The translations under genes and the position numbers were made by a program. A DNA stretch of 64,000 bases from Nocardia uniformis NBRC 13702 (GTDB lineage Bacteria > Actinomycetota > Actinomycetes > Mycobacteriales > Mycobacteriaceae), in the NCBI RefSeq assembly GCF_001613345.1, contig NZ_BDCE01000052.1, forward strand, positions 1 to 64,000. Reading direction: 5' to 3'. The notes below the pieces were generated by a model. It did no database searches, was not told the origin of the DNA, and worked only from the letters and a program-made list of their open reading frames with translations. Positions 25,944-40,000 of this stretch are shown piece after piece; the stretch's first letter is position 1, and each line of letters opens with the position of its first letter.

Positions 25944-27077
25944 GTGTCCACCGTTTCCTGGACCGAGAACCACACCGACGCCGCCGCGTCGGAGTACTCC
26001 GCACGGTGGCATTCGGAGAACGGCACACCCGCGCCCACCCGGATCACGGTGGCCGACGATCGCACCAAGGCCGATAACGCCTATCGCCTGTGCTGTGAGG
26101 GAACCGCCCTGCTGTGGCGCGGCGACTTCCAGAACGCCCGCCAGCTGCTGGCCGCCCTCGGCCGCCGCCTCGACCGGAAAACACCAGCGCCGGTGGACGA
26201 TCCAGCCGAATTGTTTCGCCAGTACCGCCGCAGCCGCGGCCATCGCGCCCGCGTCCTCGGCCGGGTCCTGGTCGTCTTGGAAGACGACTACTCGCTGGCT
26301 CTGCGCCGGGCACCGGAGGTGCGCCTGGCTTGCCGCGAGGCCTATGGTCCGGCACAGGGAACCACGGTGGTAGCGCTGACCGAGTTGCTCGGTGTGATCG
26401 GCGCGCACCAGTGGCGGCGGCAGGGGGTGGCCATCCCGTATCTGGACGCCAGCATTCACCCGCACTACGGGGTGTTCTCCCCGGTGCGCGGCGAATATAT
26501 CGATCTGGTCGCCAGTGCCCCGCTGCCACCCCGGACCCGCATGGCGTTCGACCTGGGTACCGGCACGGGGGTACTCGCGGCCGTGCTGGCCCGTCGCGGT
26601 ATTTCGCGCATTCTCGCCACCGATGCCAATCTCCGCGCACTCGACTGCGCCCGCGCGACCGTGCGAGATCTGCGCCTCACCGAACAGATCGACGTGGTCG
26701 GCCCCGCCCTCTATCCCGAAGGTCGGGCGGACCTCATCGTCTGCAACCCACCCTGGCTGCCCGCCCGTCCCACCTCCGACCTCGAGCAGGGCGTCTACGA
26801 CCCAGACAGTGCCATGCTCCGGGAGTTCCTCACCGGCCTCCCCGCCCACCTGGAGGCGGGCGGGGAGGGGTGGCTCATCGTGTCCGACCTGGCCGAACGA
26901 CTGGGTCTGCGCGGCCCCGACGAGTTACCCGCCCTGATCGAGTCGGCGGGCCTACGCGTCATCGACAAACTCGATACCAACCCCCGCCATCGCCGGGCCA
27001 AGGAAACGAGCGATCCGCTGCACGCGGCCCGCTCCGCCGAGGTCACCTCGCTGTGGCGGCTGGTCCGGCATCAGTGA
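25944..27077 (+). CDS. Class I SAM-dependent methyltransferase with NPPW motif
   Basis: A 377-residue protein. The C-terminal two-thirds are a Rossmann methyltransferase: SAM-binding motif I FDLGTGTGVLAAVLA (about 202-216), acidic motif ILATDAN, and the catalytic NPPW in IVCNPPWLPA (about 268). An NPPY/W motif indicates methylation of a planar nitrogen in protein or nucleic acid. The N-terminal 170 residues are a less familiar helical domain, as in HemK/RsmC-like enzymes with a substrate-recognition domain. GTG 25944 is chosen because GAGGAG is upstream. The 3' end overlaps that of the convergent NRPS by 7 nt. I see nothing in the 271-nt divergent gap 25673-25943 beyond promoter space. Confidence 0.75.
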   Translation: MSTVSWTENHTDAAASEYSARWHSENGTPAPTRITVADDRTKADNAYRLCCEGTALLWRGDFQNARQLLAALGRRLDRKTPAPVDDPAELFRQYRRSRGHRARVLGRVLVVLEDDYSLALRRAPEVRLACREAYGPAQGTTVVALTELLGVIGAHQWRRQGVAIPYLDASIHPHYGVFSPVRGEYIDLVASAPLPPRTRMAFDLGTGTGVLAAVLARRGISRILATDANLRALDCARATVRDLRLTEQIDVVGPALYPEGRADLIVCNPPWLPARPTSDLEQGVYDPDSAMLREFLTGLPAHLEAGGEGWLIVSDLAERLGLRGPDELPALIESAGLRVIDKLDTNPRHRRAKETSDPLHAARSAEVTSLWRLVRHQ

Positions 27078-30000
27078 CCGTCCTCGGCGGTGCGGAGCCG
27101 GGCTTCCAGGATCGGCCCGAGCTCGGCCGTCCTATCCGCATTCAGCATGCCGGTGTGCCAGGCGTCGACGGGTATTCGCTCGATCCGTCCGGTGATGTAT
27201 TCACGCCAGGTGTGCGCGAGTTCGTCGCGGCCCGGTTCGCGGGCTGAGGTGAAGAGCACCGCATCGCCGTCGAAACTCCCCGGCGCGTACGGGATCGGTT
27301 GCGAGAAGCTCTCCAATACTCGTTCGACCTGCTGTGGCGTCAGTATCCCGGCGCGGCTGATCCGGTCCGATACCAGCGCGTAGAACTCGTCGATCTCGTC
27401 GATCTCCGGAATTTCGTCCAGCCCCAGGGCTTCTCGCCAGCCGCCGAGAATGCGGCCGACGGCCTCGGCGACTTCCCGCGGCTCGGGTTCCGCCGCTTCC
27501 CGCGCACCGGTCGTGATGCCCGCGTCCACGAGGGCCAACAGGCCGACCGCATGCCCCATGGCTTGCAGGCGCACGGCCATGGCATGCGCGATCTGGCCGC
27601 CCAGCGACCAGCCCAGCAGGTTGTAGGTGGTATCCGGGAATCGTTCGACGAGCTCGCGAACGTACCGATCCGCATATGCGCCAACCGATTCCATTCGAGG
27701 CTCGTCGGCGACGATATAGGGATCCTGCAGACCGTGTACCGGGCGATCGGCATCGAGGTGACCCGCCAGGGCTCCGTACACCCAGGCGAGACCGCCACCG
27801 GGGTGCACACAGAACAGCGGCGAGCGGTCACCTGATGAACGCAGCGGCGTCAGCACACCCAGCGAGATATCCATCCCGCCGTGCTCGCTGTCCAGGGCTT
27901 GCGCGACCGATATCGGTGTCGCGTCGGAGAAGAGCTGGCTGTACCGCAACTGCTTCCCGGTTCGTGCCCGCAGCAGCGAGACGACCCGCACCGCGCTCAG
28001 CGAATTTCCGCCCAGGGCGAAGAAGTCGTCATCGGCCCCGACTCGATCCACGGCGAGCACTTCGGCGAATACCTCCGCCACGGCCTGTTCGGTCGCCGTG
28101 GCGGGTTCCCGGAACAGTCGCGGGGGGACGATCGGCTCCGGCAGTGCCCGGCGATCCACCTTTCCGCTGGTGGTCATGGGCAGGTCAGCGAGCACCATCA
28201 CCGCATCGGGCACCATATAGCCCGGGAGGTGGCCGCCCACCGACCGCCGGGCGCGCACCGGATCCACCGTGCGGCCCGGTCGGGCGGTCACGTAGGCGAT
28301 CAAGCGTGCGGCGGCGCCCTCGGAAGCCACGATGACCACGGCCTGGTCGATGCCCTCGACCTCGGTCAGCGCGGCCTCGACCTCGCCCAGCTCCAGTCGC
28401 TGTCCGCGCACCTTCACCTGGAAGTCGGAGCGGCCCACGAATGCCAAAACACCAGCGGCCGAATCGGATTCAGCGGTCATCCAGCGCACCAGGTCGCCGG
28501 TGCGATACAGCCGGTCGCCCGGCAGCCCGTACGGATCGGCCACGAAACGCGATGCCGTCAATTCGGGTCGTCCCCGATAGCCGCGCGCCACACCGGGACC
28601 CGATACATACAACTCACCCACCACACCGGCGGGCACCGGACGCAACCACGCATCCAGCACCAGCACCGACGTACCGGCGATCACCGAACCCAGCGTGACC
28701 GGAGCACCCGCACGCAATTCGGGGCTGGCGGTCACCCAGATCGTCGCCTCGGCTGGACCGTAGAGGTTGTGTACGCGTCGTCGGCGCGTGCGATCGGAGC
28801 GCGACCAGCGCGACACCAGCTGCGGCCCGCACCGGTCGCCACCGGTCAGCACCACCCGCAACTCATCGAGCCCCTCGGTATCCATCGACATTGCCACCGC
28901 CGGGGTCAGGAACGCGTGCGTGATGTGCTCGGTACGCAGCAGGTGCGCCAACGGTTCACCGCCGTAGACGTCGTCGGGCGCGAGCACCAGGACCGCACCA
29001 CCGGAGACGGCGAGCAAGAGCTCCAGAATCGCGGCGTCGAACGTCCGCGCGGCGACACCCAGCACCCGTGACTTCCGGTCCACCGCGTATTCGCGCGTAT
29101 CCGCCGCCAGCAGCGCCGCCAACCCGGTGTGGGTGACTTCCACACCCTTCGGGCGTCCGGTCGAGCCGGAGGTGTAGACGACGTAGGCCGGATTTGTCGG
29201 CCGCAACGACCGGCACCGGTCGGTATCGCGCACCGGTGTCCCAGCGAGTTTCGAGAGGTCGAGTTCGTCGAGACGGACCACGTCCACGCCGGAGACCTCG
29301 AACCCGGGTTCACCCCAGGTCAGCACGCAGCGGGCACCGGAGTCGGTGCACACGAACCGATTACGGTCCGCCGGATGGGCCGGGTCGATGGACAGGAACG
29401 CTGCCCCGGTCTTGGTGATCGCCCAGACCGCCAGCACCCAGTCCCATGATCGTGGGACTCCGATCGCGACCACCGATTCCGGTCCGACTCCACGAGCGAT
29501 CAGATAGCGCGCCAATCGATTCGAGTATTCGTCGAGCTCGCGGTAGGTGATGCGGCGCTCGCCTTCCACGACCGCGTCCCGGTTCCGATTGGCGGCGACC
29601 GCCGCGGCCAGCAGCTCCGGCAGCGTGGCAGCACTCTTGCTCGCGGCCGCGTCGAGGGCATCGCCACGACCGCATTCATCCAGCAGCCGGTACCGCTCGG
29701 GGATCGAGAGGATGTCGATATCGCGTACCGGCACCGTCGGATTCGTGGCGATGGCCCGTAGCACCCGATCGAGGCGGCGCGCGAAGGTCGCGGCCGTGGG
29801 CTCGTCGAACAGATCGGTGGCGTAGCTGAGATTGACGGGGATGGCTCCGTGTTCGTCGGGGGTATCGGTGAGGGTCAGCGTCAGGTCGAATCGCTCGATA
29901 CCGGTGTCGGTGCCCGAGGGCGTCACCACCACGCCCGGCAGTTCCAGACCGGTTCGCTCGAGGTTGTGGAAGGCGAGCATTACCTGGAACAGCGGGTTAT

Positions 30001-31060
30001 GTGCCTGGCGGCGCGGTGGATCCAGGGCCTCCACGATCTGTTCGAACGGAATCTCCGCGTGCGCGAACGCATCCAGATCCACACCGCGGATATCGGATAG
30101 CAGTTCGGTGAACGGCACCGATTCGTCGACGCGGGTGCGCAGCACCAGCGTGTTGACGAACATGCCGACCAGATCATCCAATTCGGCGGCACCACGCCCG
30201 GCCACCGGCGTTCCCACCGCGATATCGCCACTGCCCGACAGGCGCGACAGTACGACCGCCAGAGCGGCGTGGAAGATCATGAACACCGTCACCCCGCGCG
30301 CTTGGGCGAGTGCCCACAATCCGGTGACCACATCCGCGTCCACGACGAAGCTGTGGGTGGCCCCCCGATGCGAGGCGATTGCCGGGCGCGGACGGTCGGT
30401 CGGCAACTCCAATACCTCGGGCAGATCCCGCAATTGGCCGGTCCAGTACCCGAGCTGACGCGACAGTGCGGAGTCCGGATCGTGCGCCGAACCGAGCGAC
30501 TCGCGCTGCCACAGCGCGTAATCGGCGTACTGCACCGGCAGCGGCGACCAATTCGGTTGTCCGCCAGCGCACCTCGCCGCATACGCGATCGCGAGATCAC
30601 GTGCCAATGGGGCCATCGAGAACCCGTCCGCGCTGATGTGATGCACCACCCACACCAGGACGAACTCATCGGGACCCAGCGTCAGCAGTCGCACCCGCAG
30701 TGGAACCCGCAGCGCCACATCGAATCCCGACGCGACAATACCGGCAACGGCGGCCGCCGACTCCGCTTCGTCCACCGGTAGCGGATCGAGGTTCACATCC
30801 ACGGCGGTTCCGAGTTCCTCGATGGGGACCACCAGCTGGAACGGCAGACCGTTCTCGTCGGGATACCGCGTGCGCAGCACCTCGTGCCGACCCAGCACAT
30901 CCCACACCGCGCCCGACAGGGCCGCCACATCCAGTCCACCCGACAACCGCAGGACCAGGGGGATGCTGTACGCCACCGAGTCCGGGGCGAACCGGTTGAC
31001 GAACCACATGCGTTGTTGCGCGAAGGACAGCGGCACCCGTTCCGGGCGTGCCCACGGGAC
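27071..31060 (-). other. NRPS module 7: C-A-T-TE, release
   Basis: Residues about 8179-9507. LCL-type C (VHHISADG), A pocket DALFLGLIWK, T domain LGGNSLSAVRVV. The type I thioesterase (about residues 9250-9500, 27071-27850) has FCVHPGGG, the nucleophile elbow GWSLGGQ and a C-terminal His in DAWHTG. It hydrolyses or cyclises the finished chain. Confidence 0.85.
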
Positions 31061-34000
31061 CAGGCGCGGACCGGACACCTCCCCGCCGGGGCCGCAGATA
31101 CGGGTCGCGAGCGATTCCGCGAGGTCCCGCACCACCGGTCGCTCGAAGACGTCGCGCACGCCCACGGTGACGCCCAGCCTGTCGGCCAGTCGCGCCGACA
31201 GCCGCGTCGCCGAAAGCGAATTGCCGCCCAGTGCGAAGAAACCGTCATCGAGGCCGACTCGATCGATCCCGGTGACCTCGGTGAAGACCTGGGCCACCAC
31301 CTCTTCCACCGCGGTGACGGGGGCGCGGTAGGAGGCCTGAGCCAGCAGCGGCTCGGGCAAGCCCGCCTTGTCTACCTTGCCGTTCACTGTGAGGGGCAGT
31401 TCGTCGAGCACCATCACCACATCCGGCACCATGTAGCCGGGCAGGGACTGCCCGACCGATTGCCGTACCGCCGCCGGGTCGGGCAGGGATCCCGGGTCGG
31501 CCACGATGTAGGCCACCAATCGCGCGGCGGCCTCGTACGGCGCGGCAGCAGCCGCAGGCGGGACGTGAACGACCGCGACGGCCTGTTCGACGCCCTCGAC
31601 CTCGGTCAGCGCGGCCTCGACCTCGCCCAGTTCCAGTCGCTGTCCGCGCACCTTCACCTGGAAGTCGCAGCGGCCGACGAAGACCAGAACTCCACGGTCC
31701 GAATCGGATTCATCGATCACCCAGCGCACCAGATCACCAGTGCGATACAGGCGCCTCCCCGGCCCGCCGAAGGGGTCGGCCACGAAGCACGATGCCGTCG
31801 ATGCGGGTCGTCCCCGGTATCCGCGCGCCACGGCGGGGCCGGACACATACAGCTCACCCACCGCGCCGAGCGGAACGGGGCGCAACCAGGCGTCCAAGAC
31901 CACAACCGCCGTCCCCAGAATCGGGCCACCGATTACCACCGGCCGGTCGGGCAGCAATCGCGCGCCCGTCACCCAGATTGTCGCTTCGGCCGGGCCGTAC
32001 AGGTTGTGCACGGCGCGTCGGTGCGCGCTGTCGGTGCCCGACCAGCGCGAGACCAATTGCGGCGCACAGCGATCACCACCGGTCATGACGATTCGGACAT
32101 CATCGAGTCCGTCCGCGTCCATCGAGAGCGCCACCGCCGGGGTGAGGAAGGCGTGGGTGATGCGCTGAGCGCGCAATAGCTCCCGCAGTGGCTGCCCGCC
32201 GTATATATCGTCGGGAACGATGACCAGCACCGCGCCACTCGATACGGCCAGCAGGAATTCGAAGATGGCCGCGTCGAATGTCCGTGCGGCCACTGTCGAT
32301 ACCCGCGCGTCCGAGGTCAGTTCGAGATCGCGGATCTGACTGGCGACCCGGGTGGCCAGCCCGGTATGGGTGACCTCCACGCCCTTCGGGCGGCCGGTCG
32401 AGCCGGAGGTGTACACGACGTAGGCGGTGTTCTCCGGCCGCAACGCCCGACACCGGTCGGCATCGGTCACCGGTGCCGGTGGGCACTCGGCGATGCGGGC
32501 CGCGAGGGCGGGCTCGTCGAGAATGAGCCACGTCATGCCGTCCCGCGGTAGCGCGGAGGTATACCGGTCGGTTGTAATCCCAACTCGCACAGCGGCATCC
32601 GCGCACACGAATCGATTGCGATCGAGCGGGTGGGCAGGATCGATGGATAGGAACGCCGCTCCGGTCTTGGCAATCGCCCAGACCGACAACACCCACTCCA
32701 GTGACCGACGTGCACCCACCACCACGACCGACTCCGGACCCACGCCGGAGCCGATCAGCAAGTGTGCCAATCGATTGGATCGCTCATCGAGTTCGCGATA
32801 TGTGAGCCTCCGGTCGCCGTCCACTACCGCGTCACCGTCGGGATTGCTCGCTACCGCTGCCGCCAACAATTGCGGCAGCGTCGCAGCGGCATCGGCGGTG
32901 GCGGAGTCGAGAGTGCCGTGGTGTCCCCATTCCCGGACGAGTCGGTGTCGTTCGGCGGCCGACAGCGGATCTATATCGCGCACCATGATGGTGGGATCGT
33001 GCGTGACGGTGCGCAGAACCTGCTGCAGGCATTCGGAGAACGCCGCGATCGCCGCCGTATCGAAAACGTCGCGCCGGTACTGCAAGCGAATCCGCAGACC
33101 GTCCTGCAGAATAACGCTGCAGGTCAGGGGGTAGTGCGTGGCGTCGGCGGCGGTGACCGCGGTGACGGCCACCTCGCCGTCGCCGGTGAGGCGTCGGATG
33201 CCGTTGACATCGACGGGATAGGACTCGACCACCATCGCGGTGTCGAACAGCATGTCGCTGCCGGTGACCGCGTGGATATCGGTCAGGCCAAGGTGGTGAT
33301 GCTCGAGCAGGGCCGCCTGCTCATTGTGGATACGGGTCCACAGCCGGGTGACGCTCTCGGTCGGGTCCAACCGCACCCGGGTCACGATCGTATTGATGAA
33401 CAGGCCGATAGTGCGATCCGCACCGGGCAATTCGGCGGGACGACCCGATACCGTCGCGCCGAACACCACATCGCCGCGGCCACTCAGGTTCGCCACCATG
33501 AGCGCCCAGACCGACTGCATTACGGTATTGACGGTCACGCCCGCCGCGGCGGCTACGGCCACCACTTCCCGGGCAGCGGCGTCATCGATCGTTATCCACT
33601 GCTCGGCCACCGCTCCGGTGCCGGTACCGGCAGCTGCGATCAGGGTGGGTTCGGCACCGTCGAGCGCCTCGGTCCACGCGGTGAGTGCCGCCGCGCGATC
33701 ACGAGTCGCCAACCACGCCAGGAAATCTCGATACGAACCGGCCGTCGTCGGTGTCGTGCCCTCGCCGAGGTATTCGGTGAACAGCTCGGTGATCACCAGC
33801 GGGCAGGACCAGCCGTCGAGGATAACGTGGTGGTTGGTGAGGATCAGGGCCCAGCGGTCGGTGTCCAGCCGGGCGACCGTGAACCGGATCAGTGGTGCCG
33901 CCGCGAGATCGAAGCGCCGGGCCTTCTCCTGTGCGGCCAACTCCACGAGCTCCGCCTCGGGATTCATGGACGCGGTGAAATCCACTACCTGCCACGGTAG

Positions 34001-37000
34001 TTCGAACTGTTCGTTGACCACCGCGACACTGCTGCCACCGCTGACGGTTGTGAATGCCGTCCGCAATCCCTGGTGGCGCTGCACCACGGTTGTCGCGGCC
34101 TGGCGCAGCCGATCGGGGTCCAGCTCTCCGGTCAGGTGCAACACCACTTGCGAGGCATACACATCGACATCGCCCGCATGGTCGGTCAGCTGGGCATGGA
34201 AGAGCAGTCCGGCCTGAAGTGGCGACAGGGGCCACACGTCACTCAGCGACGGGTACGCGCGTTCCAGTGCGGTGATATCGGATTGGGTCAGTTCGACCAG
34301 GCCGAAGTCCGATGGCGAATGCCCACCCGCACCCGGGGATTCGGCGTGTTCGGCAATAGCGGTCAGCGCCTGCGACCACAGTGCCGCCAATTCCTCGACC
34401 TCGGCGCGGTCCAGCAGTGTGCGCGGAAAGCGGAAGTTCGCCCGCAACCGATCGTCGATCGCGATCGCACTCACATCCATCGCCATCGTGATCGGCATAT
34501 CCGGATCCGGGGTGGGGTTCACATCGGCCAGGCCACCCTGGATTCCGCTCTCGCCGGTGCCGGAGATACGACCGAGATAGTTGAAGCCGATGCGGCCCGG
34601 CATCCGGTCGGGGAGTCGGGCGGCGGTATCGTCGTTGAGGTATCGCAGCAGGCCGTAGCCGATCCCCTTGTCCGGGATCGACCGCAGCGTCTCCTTCACC
34701 GACCGCACGGCCGCGCCGACTCCCGCCCCACCGGCGATGACATTGTCCGGTTCGATCCCGGCCAGGTCGAAGCGCACCGGGAACATGGAGGTGAACCACC
34801 CGACCGTCCGCGACAGATCCGCGCCGGGCAGGACCTGTTCCTCGCGACCGTGCCCCTCCAGGCGCACCATTACCGACGGCTCGGCGATGCCTCGGCGTTG
34901 CCGCCACATCCGCACCGCCACCGCCAGACCCGCGAGCAGACCATCATTGACACCGCCGTGGAAGACCGCTGGGACCGTCGACAGCAGTGCCCGCGTGGTC
35001 GGCTCCGGCAATTCCACCGCTACCTGTTCGAGTACCGCGGCCGTATCGATCGCCGGATCCAGGTCGCGCCCACCCCAAACCGGGTCCGGGCCGCTCACCA
35101 TGGACTGCCACAGCGCCAGTTCACCCGCGCGAACGTCCGAGGTCGCGGCGGCTGCGAGACCGTGTGCCCAGCGCCGCATGGACGTGCCCACCGGTGCGAG
35201 CACCGGCACGCCGCCCGCTCGCAGCTGTTCGAACGCCGACAGTAGATCCGGTACCACCACGCGCCAGGACACACCGTCGATCACCAGGTGATGCGCCACC
35301 ACCAGCAGCCAGCCCGGTGCGGCGGTCCCCGGGTCGAGCCATACGAACCGCACCATTGATCCGGCACTGGGGTCGAGTCGGTCCAGTGCCGAATTCAATT
35401 CCAGGGTGGCGATTTCCGCGACGGCGGCCAACCCCGCCTCGGAGTCGACATCCATGGCCTGATCGAGTGCACGCCGATGCAGCAGCGACGAGGCGTCCAC
35501 CTCGTTGGCGGGTACGACCACCATTGACCATTGCCCGGAGTCATCGCGTCGCAATCGGGAACGCAGCATGTCGTGGCGGTCCAGCACCGCACACACGGCC
35601 GCGCTGAGTGCCGCCTCGTCCAACCCGGCCGGCAGCCGTAGGGCGATGTGCTGATCGAACCGCTGAAAACCCTTGTCCCACTCCACCAACCACTGCGCCA
35701 CCGGCAACAGCGGCATATCTCCGACGCCGCCGCCGGGGAGCTCCACCAGTGCGACGGCGTCATCCTCGGCGGTACGGGCGACCATGGCCAGACGGGCCGC
35801 GGTGCGCTGCTCGAAGACATCACGCGGACCGAACACCACGCCCCGCGCCCGCGCCTTGGCCACCACCTGGATGGACACGATTGAATCGCCGCCCAGAACG
35901 AAGAAGTCGTCCTCGGCCCCCACCCGGTAAACACCGAGGACCTCGGCGAATATCTCCGCCACGATCCGTTCGGTCGCCGTGGCGGGTGCGCGGAACACCG
36001 CCGGTGCGAATACCGGTTCCGGCAATGCCCGCCGGTCCACCTTGCCGCTGCTGGTCAATGGCAATTCGTCGAGCACCATCACCACATCCGGCACCATATA
36101 GCCGGGGAGTCGCTGTCCCACCGATTCCCGCACCGCCGCCGGATCCGGCACATACCCGGAGGCGGCGACCACGTAGGCGACCAGCCGCGCTCCCGAGCCG
36201 GCGTCGGCGGAATGCACCACCACGACGGCCTGTTCGATGCCCGCCGACGCGGTGAGGGCGGCCTCCACCTCCCCGGGCTCCAGACGCTGACCGCGCACCT
36301 TCACCTGGAAGTCGGACCGGCCGATGAACTCCAGAACACCTGTGCCGGAGGCAGACCCCGCATCCGTTGTCCAGCGGACCAGATCGCCCGTGCGGTACAG
36401 CCGGTCACCCGGCAGCCCGTACGGATCGGCGACGAATCGCGACGCCGTCAGACCGGTACGGCCCCGGTATCCGCGCGCCACACCGGGTCCCGACACATAC
36501 AACTCACCCACCACATCGGCGGGTACCGGACGCAACCAGGAGTCCAGCACCCGGACCGACATACCGGCAATGACCGAACCCAGGGTGATGGGCTCGCCCA
36601 CCAGCAATTCGGCGCTACCGGTCACCCAAATCGTCGCCTCGGCCGGACCGTACAGGTTGTGTACGCGACGCCGACCCGCCGTATCGGTGCGCGACCAACG
36701 CGATACCAGCTGCGGCCCGCTGCGATCACCCCCGGTCATTACCACCCGCAGCTCGTCGAGCCCGTCGGTGTCCACCGACAGTGCCACCGAGGGCGTGAGG
36801 AAGGCGTGGCTGATGTGGTGGCCGCGGAGGAACTCCGCCAGCGGCGGTCCGCCGTACACGTCCTCGGGCGCGATAATCAGTGCCGAACCACCCGATACCG
36901 ACAGCAGGAACTCGAGGATCGCGGCATCGAATGTGCGGGCGGCAACGGCCAATACCCGCGAGCCCGCATCGACCGCACAGCGCCGCACATGGTCGGACAG

Positions 37001-40000
37001 CACGGCCGTCAAGCCGGTATGGGTGACTTCGACGCCCTTCGGGCGCCCGGTCGATCCCGACGTGTAGACGACGTAGGCGGTATTCGACGGCCGCGACGCA
37101 CCGCACCGATCCCCGTCCGATACCGGCGACGGCGAGCACTGTCGAAGCCGTGCCGCTGTGTCGGGCTCATCGACAATCAGCCACGACACCTCGTCTCCCG
37201 GTAAGGAGTGGACCTGGCGTGTCGTCGTAATACCGACTCGCACAGCGGAATCAGTGCATACGAAATGATTGCGGTCCGCTGGGTGCGCCGGATCCACGGA
37301 CAGGAATGCCGCGCCGGTCTTGGCGATCGCCCACACCGACAGCACCCACTCCAGCGACCGCGGGACACCGATCGCGACCACGGACTCCGGACCGACGCCG
37401 TAACCGATCAGTAAGCGCGCCAAACGGTTGGAGTCCTCATCGAGCTCGCGGTAGCTGAGCTGTCGATCCCCGTCCACGACCGCGTTGCCGTCCGGGTTAC
37501 CCGCCACGGCCGCGGCCAGCAGCTCCGGCAGGGCCGCCGCACGCTCGATCTCGTTGCCGCCGCGCCAGTCGTGCAGGAGCAGCTGGCGTTCCGATGTCGA
37601 CAGCACATCGATTTCGCGGACCGTCGCGGTGGGATCGGTGGTGAGCGTGCGCAGCACCTGTCGCAGGCGGTGCGCGAACGTTTCGATCACCGCCGGGTCG
37701 AATACCTCGGTGTGGTACTGGAGCCGGATGCGGAGGGTGTCCTGCAGGGTCGCGGTGCACGACAGTGGGTAGTGCGTGGAATCGGCGGCGGTGACATGGT
37801 CGATCGCCAGCTCGCCGCCGCCGACGGCGTGCTCGATATTGTGGAAGTCGACCGGATACGACTCGAGCACCATGAGGGTGTCGAAGAGGCTCTCATACCC
37901 GGTGAGCGTGTGGATTTCGCGCAGGCCGACATGGTGATGGTCGAGGAGGGCGGTCTGCTCGCGGTGGATGCGGGTCCACAGTTGTGCGACGGTCTCGGTG
38001 GGATCCAAACGGACCCTGGTCGGAATCGTATTGATGAACAGTCCGATGGTGCGTTCGGCGGTCGGGAGCTCGCCGGGACGCCCGGATACCGTCGCCCCGA
38101 ACATCACATCGGTGCGACCGGTCGCGTGCGCGGCCATAATCGCCCACGCGGACTGCAGGACGGTATTGACGGTGACGCCCGCGGCGGCGGCCGCGGCCAC
38201 CAGTTCGCGAGCGTCGGCGCTTTCCAGGATGATCGTCCGGTCCGCCACCGACACCGGTCCGGCAGCGCTACCGGAGCGACCGGCCAGCAGGGTGGGTTCG
38301 GCGGCATCGAGGGCAGCGGCCCACGCCGCCTGGGCCGCGTCCCGATCCCGAGTGGTCAACCACGCCAAGAAGTCTCGATACGATCCGGCCGCTCCCGTCT
38401 GCTGTTCGCCCGCGTAGAGGGTGAACCAGTCGGTGAGCAGAAGAGGCCAGGACCAGCCGTCGAGGATGACGTGGTGATTGGTCAGGATCAGCGCCCACCG
38501 GCCGGTGTCCAGCCGGGCCACCGTGAATCGGATCAGTGGCGCCGCCGCGAGATCGAAGGGTTTAGCCTTCTCCCGCGCGGCCAGTGCCAGCAGTTCTGCC
38601 TCCGAATCGGGACTTCCGGTGAGATCCACTACGCGCCATGGCAGTTCGACGCGGTCACAGAGCACCGCCACGCTCACCCCGGCACCGGATGTGGTGAACG
38701 CGGTTCGCAGACCCTGATGGCGTTCCAGCAGGGTTGCCGCCGCCGTGCGCAGGCGAGACAGATCCAGTTCACCGGTCATATGCAGGACCAGCTGTGCGAC
38801 ATAGGCATCCACGTCCGCGTGAGCATCGGCCAGGTGGGCGTGGAACAGCAGTCCGGCCTGCAGTGGGGTGACCGGCCATACGTCGCTGAGCGACGGATAC
38901 GCGAGTTCCAGTGCGGTGACGTCGGATTGGGTGAGATCCACCAGACCGAAGTCCGACGGCGAATGCCCACCGGCACCGGGGGTCTCGGCGCATTCGGCGA
39001 TGGCGGTCAGCGCCTGCGACCACAACGCGGCCAGCTCCTCGACCTCGGCGCGGTCGAGCAGAGTGCGCGGGAAGCGGAAACTGGTCCGCAGCCGGTCCTC
39101 GATGGCAATCGCGTTGACGTCCACCGCCACCGTTACCGGCATATCCGGATCCGGGGCGGCGTCGATTTCGCCCAGACCACCGTGTACCCCGCCGTCGCCG
39201 ATATCCGCGCCGGAGATCCGACCCAGGTAGTTGAAGCCGATGCGGCCGGGCATGCGATCGGGCAGGTGTGCGGCGGTGTCGTCATTGAGGTACCGCAGCA
39301 ATCCGTAGCCGATCCCCTTGTCCGGGATCGACCGCAGCGTCTCCTTCACCTGCCGCACTGCCGCGGCGGCATCGTCGGGGGCGATTCCGGTCAGATCGAA
39401 ACGGACCGGGAACATCGACGTGAACCAACCCACCGTGCGAGAGAGGTCCGCGCCACCGACCACTGCTTCCTCACGGCCGTGGCCCTCCAGGCGCACCAGC
39501 ACCGATGACTCGTCCAGTCCGCGCCGTGACTGCCACATTCGTACGGCCACAGCCAAACCCGCCAGCAGGCCATCGTTCACGCTACCGTGGAATGCCACCG
39601 GTATCGTGCCCAGTAGTGCTCGGGTCACCGATTCCGGCAATTCCACACGTACCTGGTCGAGCGTGGCGGCGGTATCGACCGTCGGGTCGAGTTCGCGTCC
39701 ACCCCAGAGCGGATCCGGCCCCGCGAGCACGGACTGCCACAATCCCAGCTCCGCTACCCGTGCGGGCCCGGTGGCCGCCGTGACCAGTCCATGTGCCCAG
39801 CGCCGCATGGATGTTCCCACCGGTGCGAGCACGGGTTCGTCGCCTGCCCGGACCTGTTCGAACGCCGACAGCAGGTCCGGCACCACCACGCGCCAGGACA
39901 CACCGTCGATCACCAGGTGGTGCGCCACCACCAGCAGCCAACCGGGCGAGGAGGATTCCGCGCTGTCGGCGGGGTCGAGCCAGACGAACCGCACCATCGA

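Noticed and set aside
37571..39508. A 645-codon open frame on the plus strand inside the NRPS
   Set aside because: It is antisense to modules 4-5 in a high-GC gene, where the opposite strand stays open by codon bias. Its translation is His/Arg/Gln/Gly-rich without domains.
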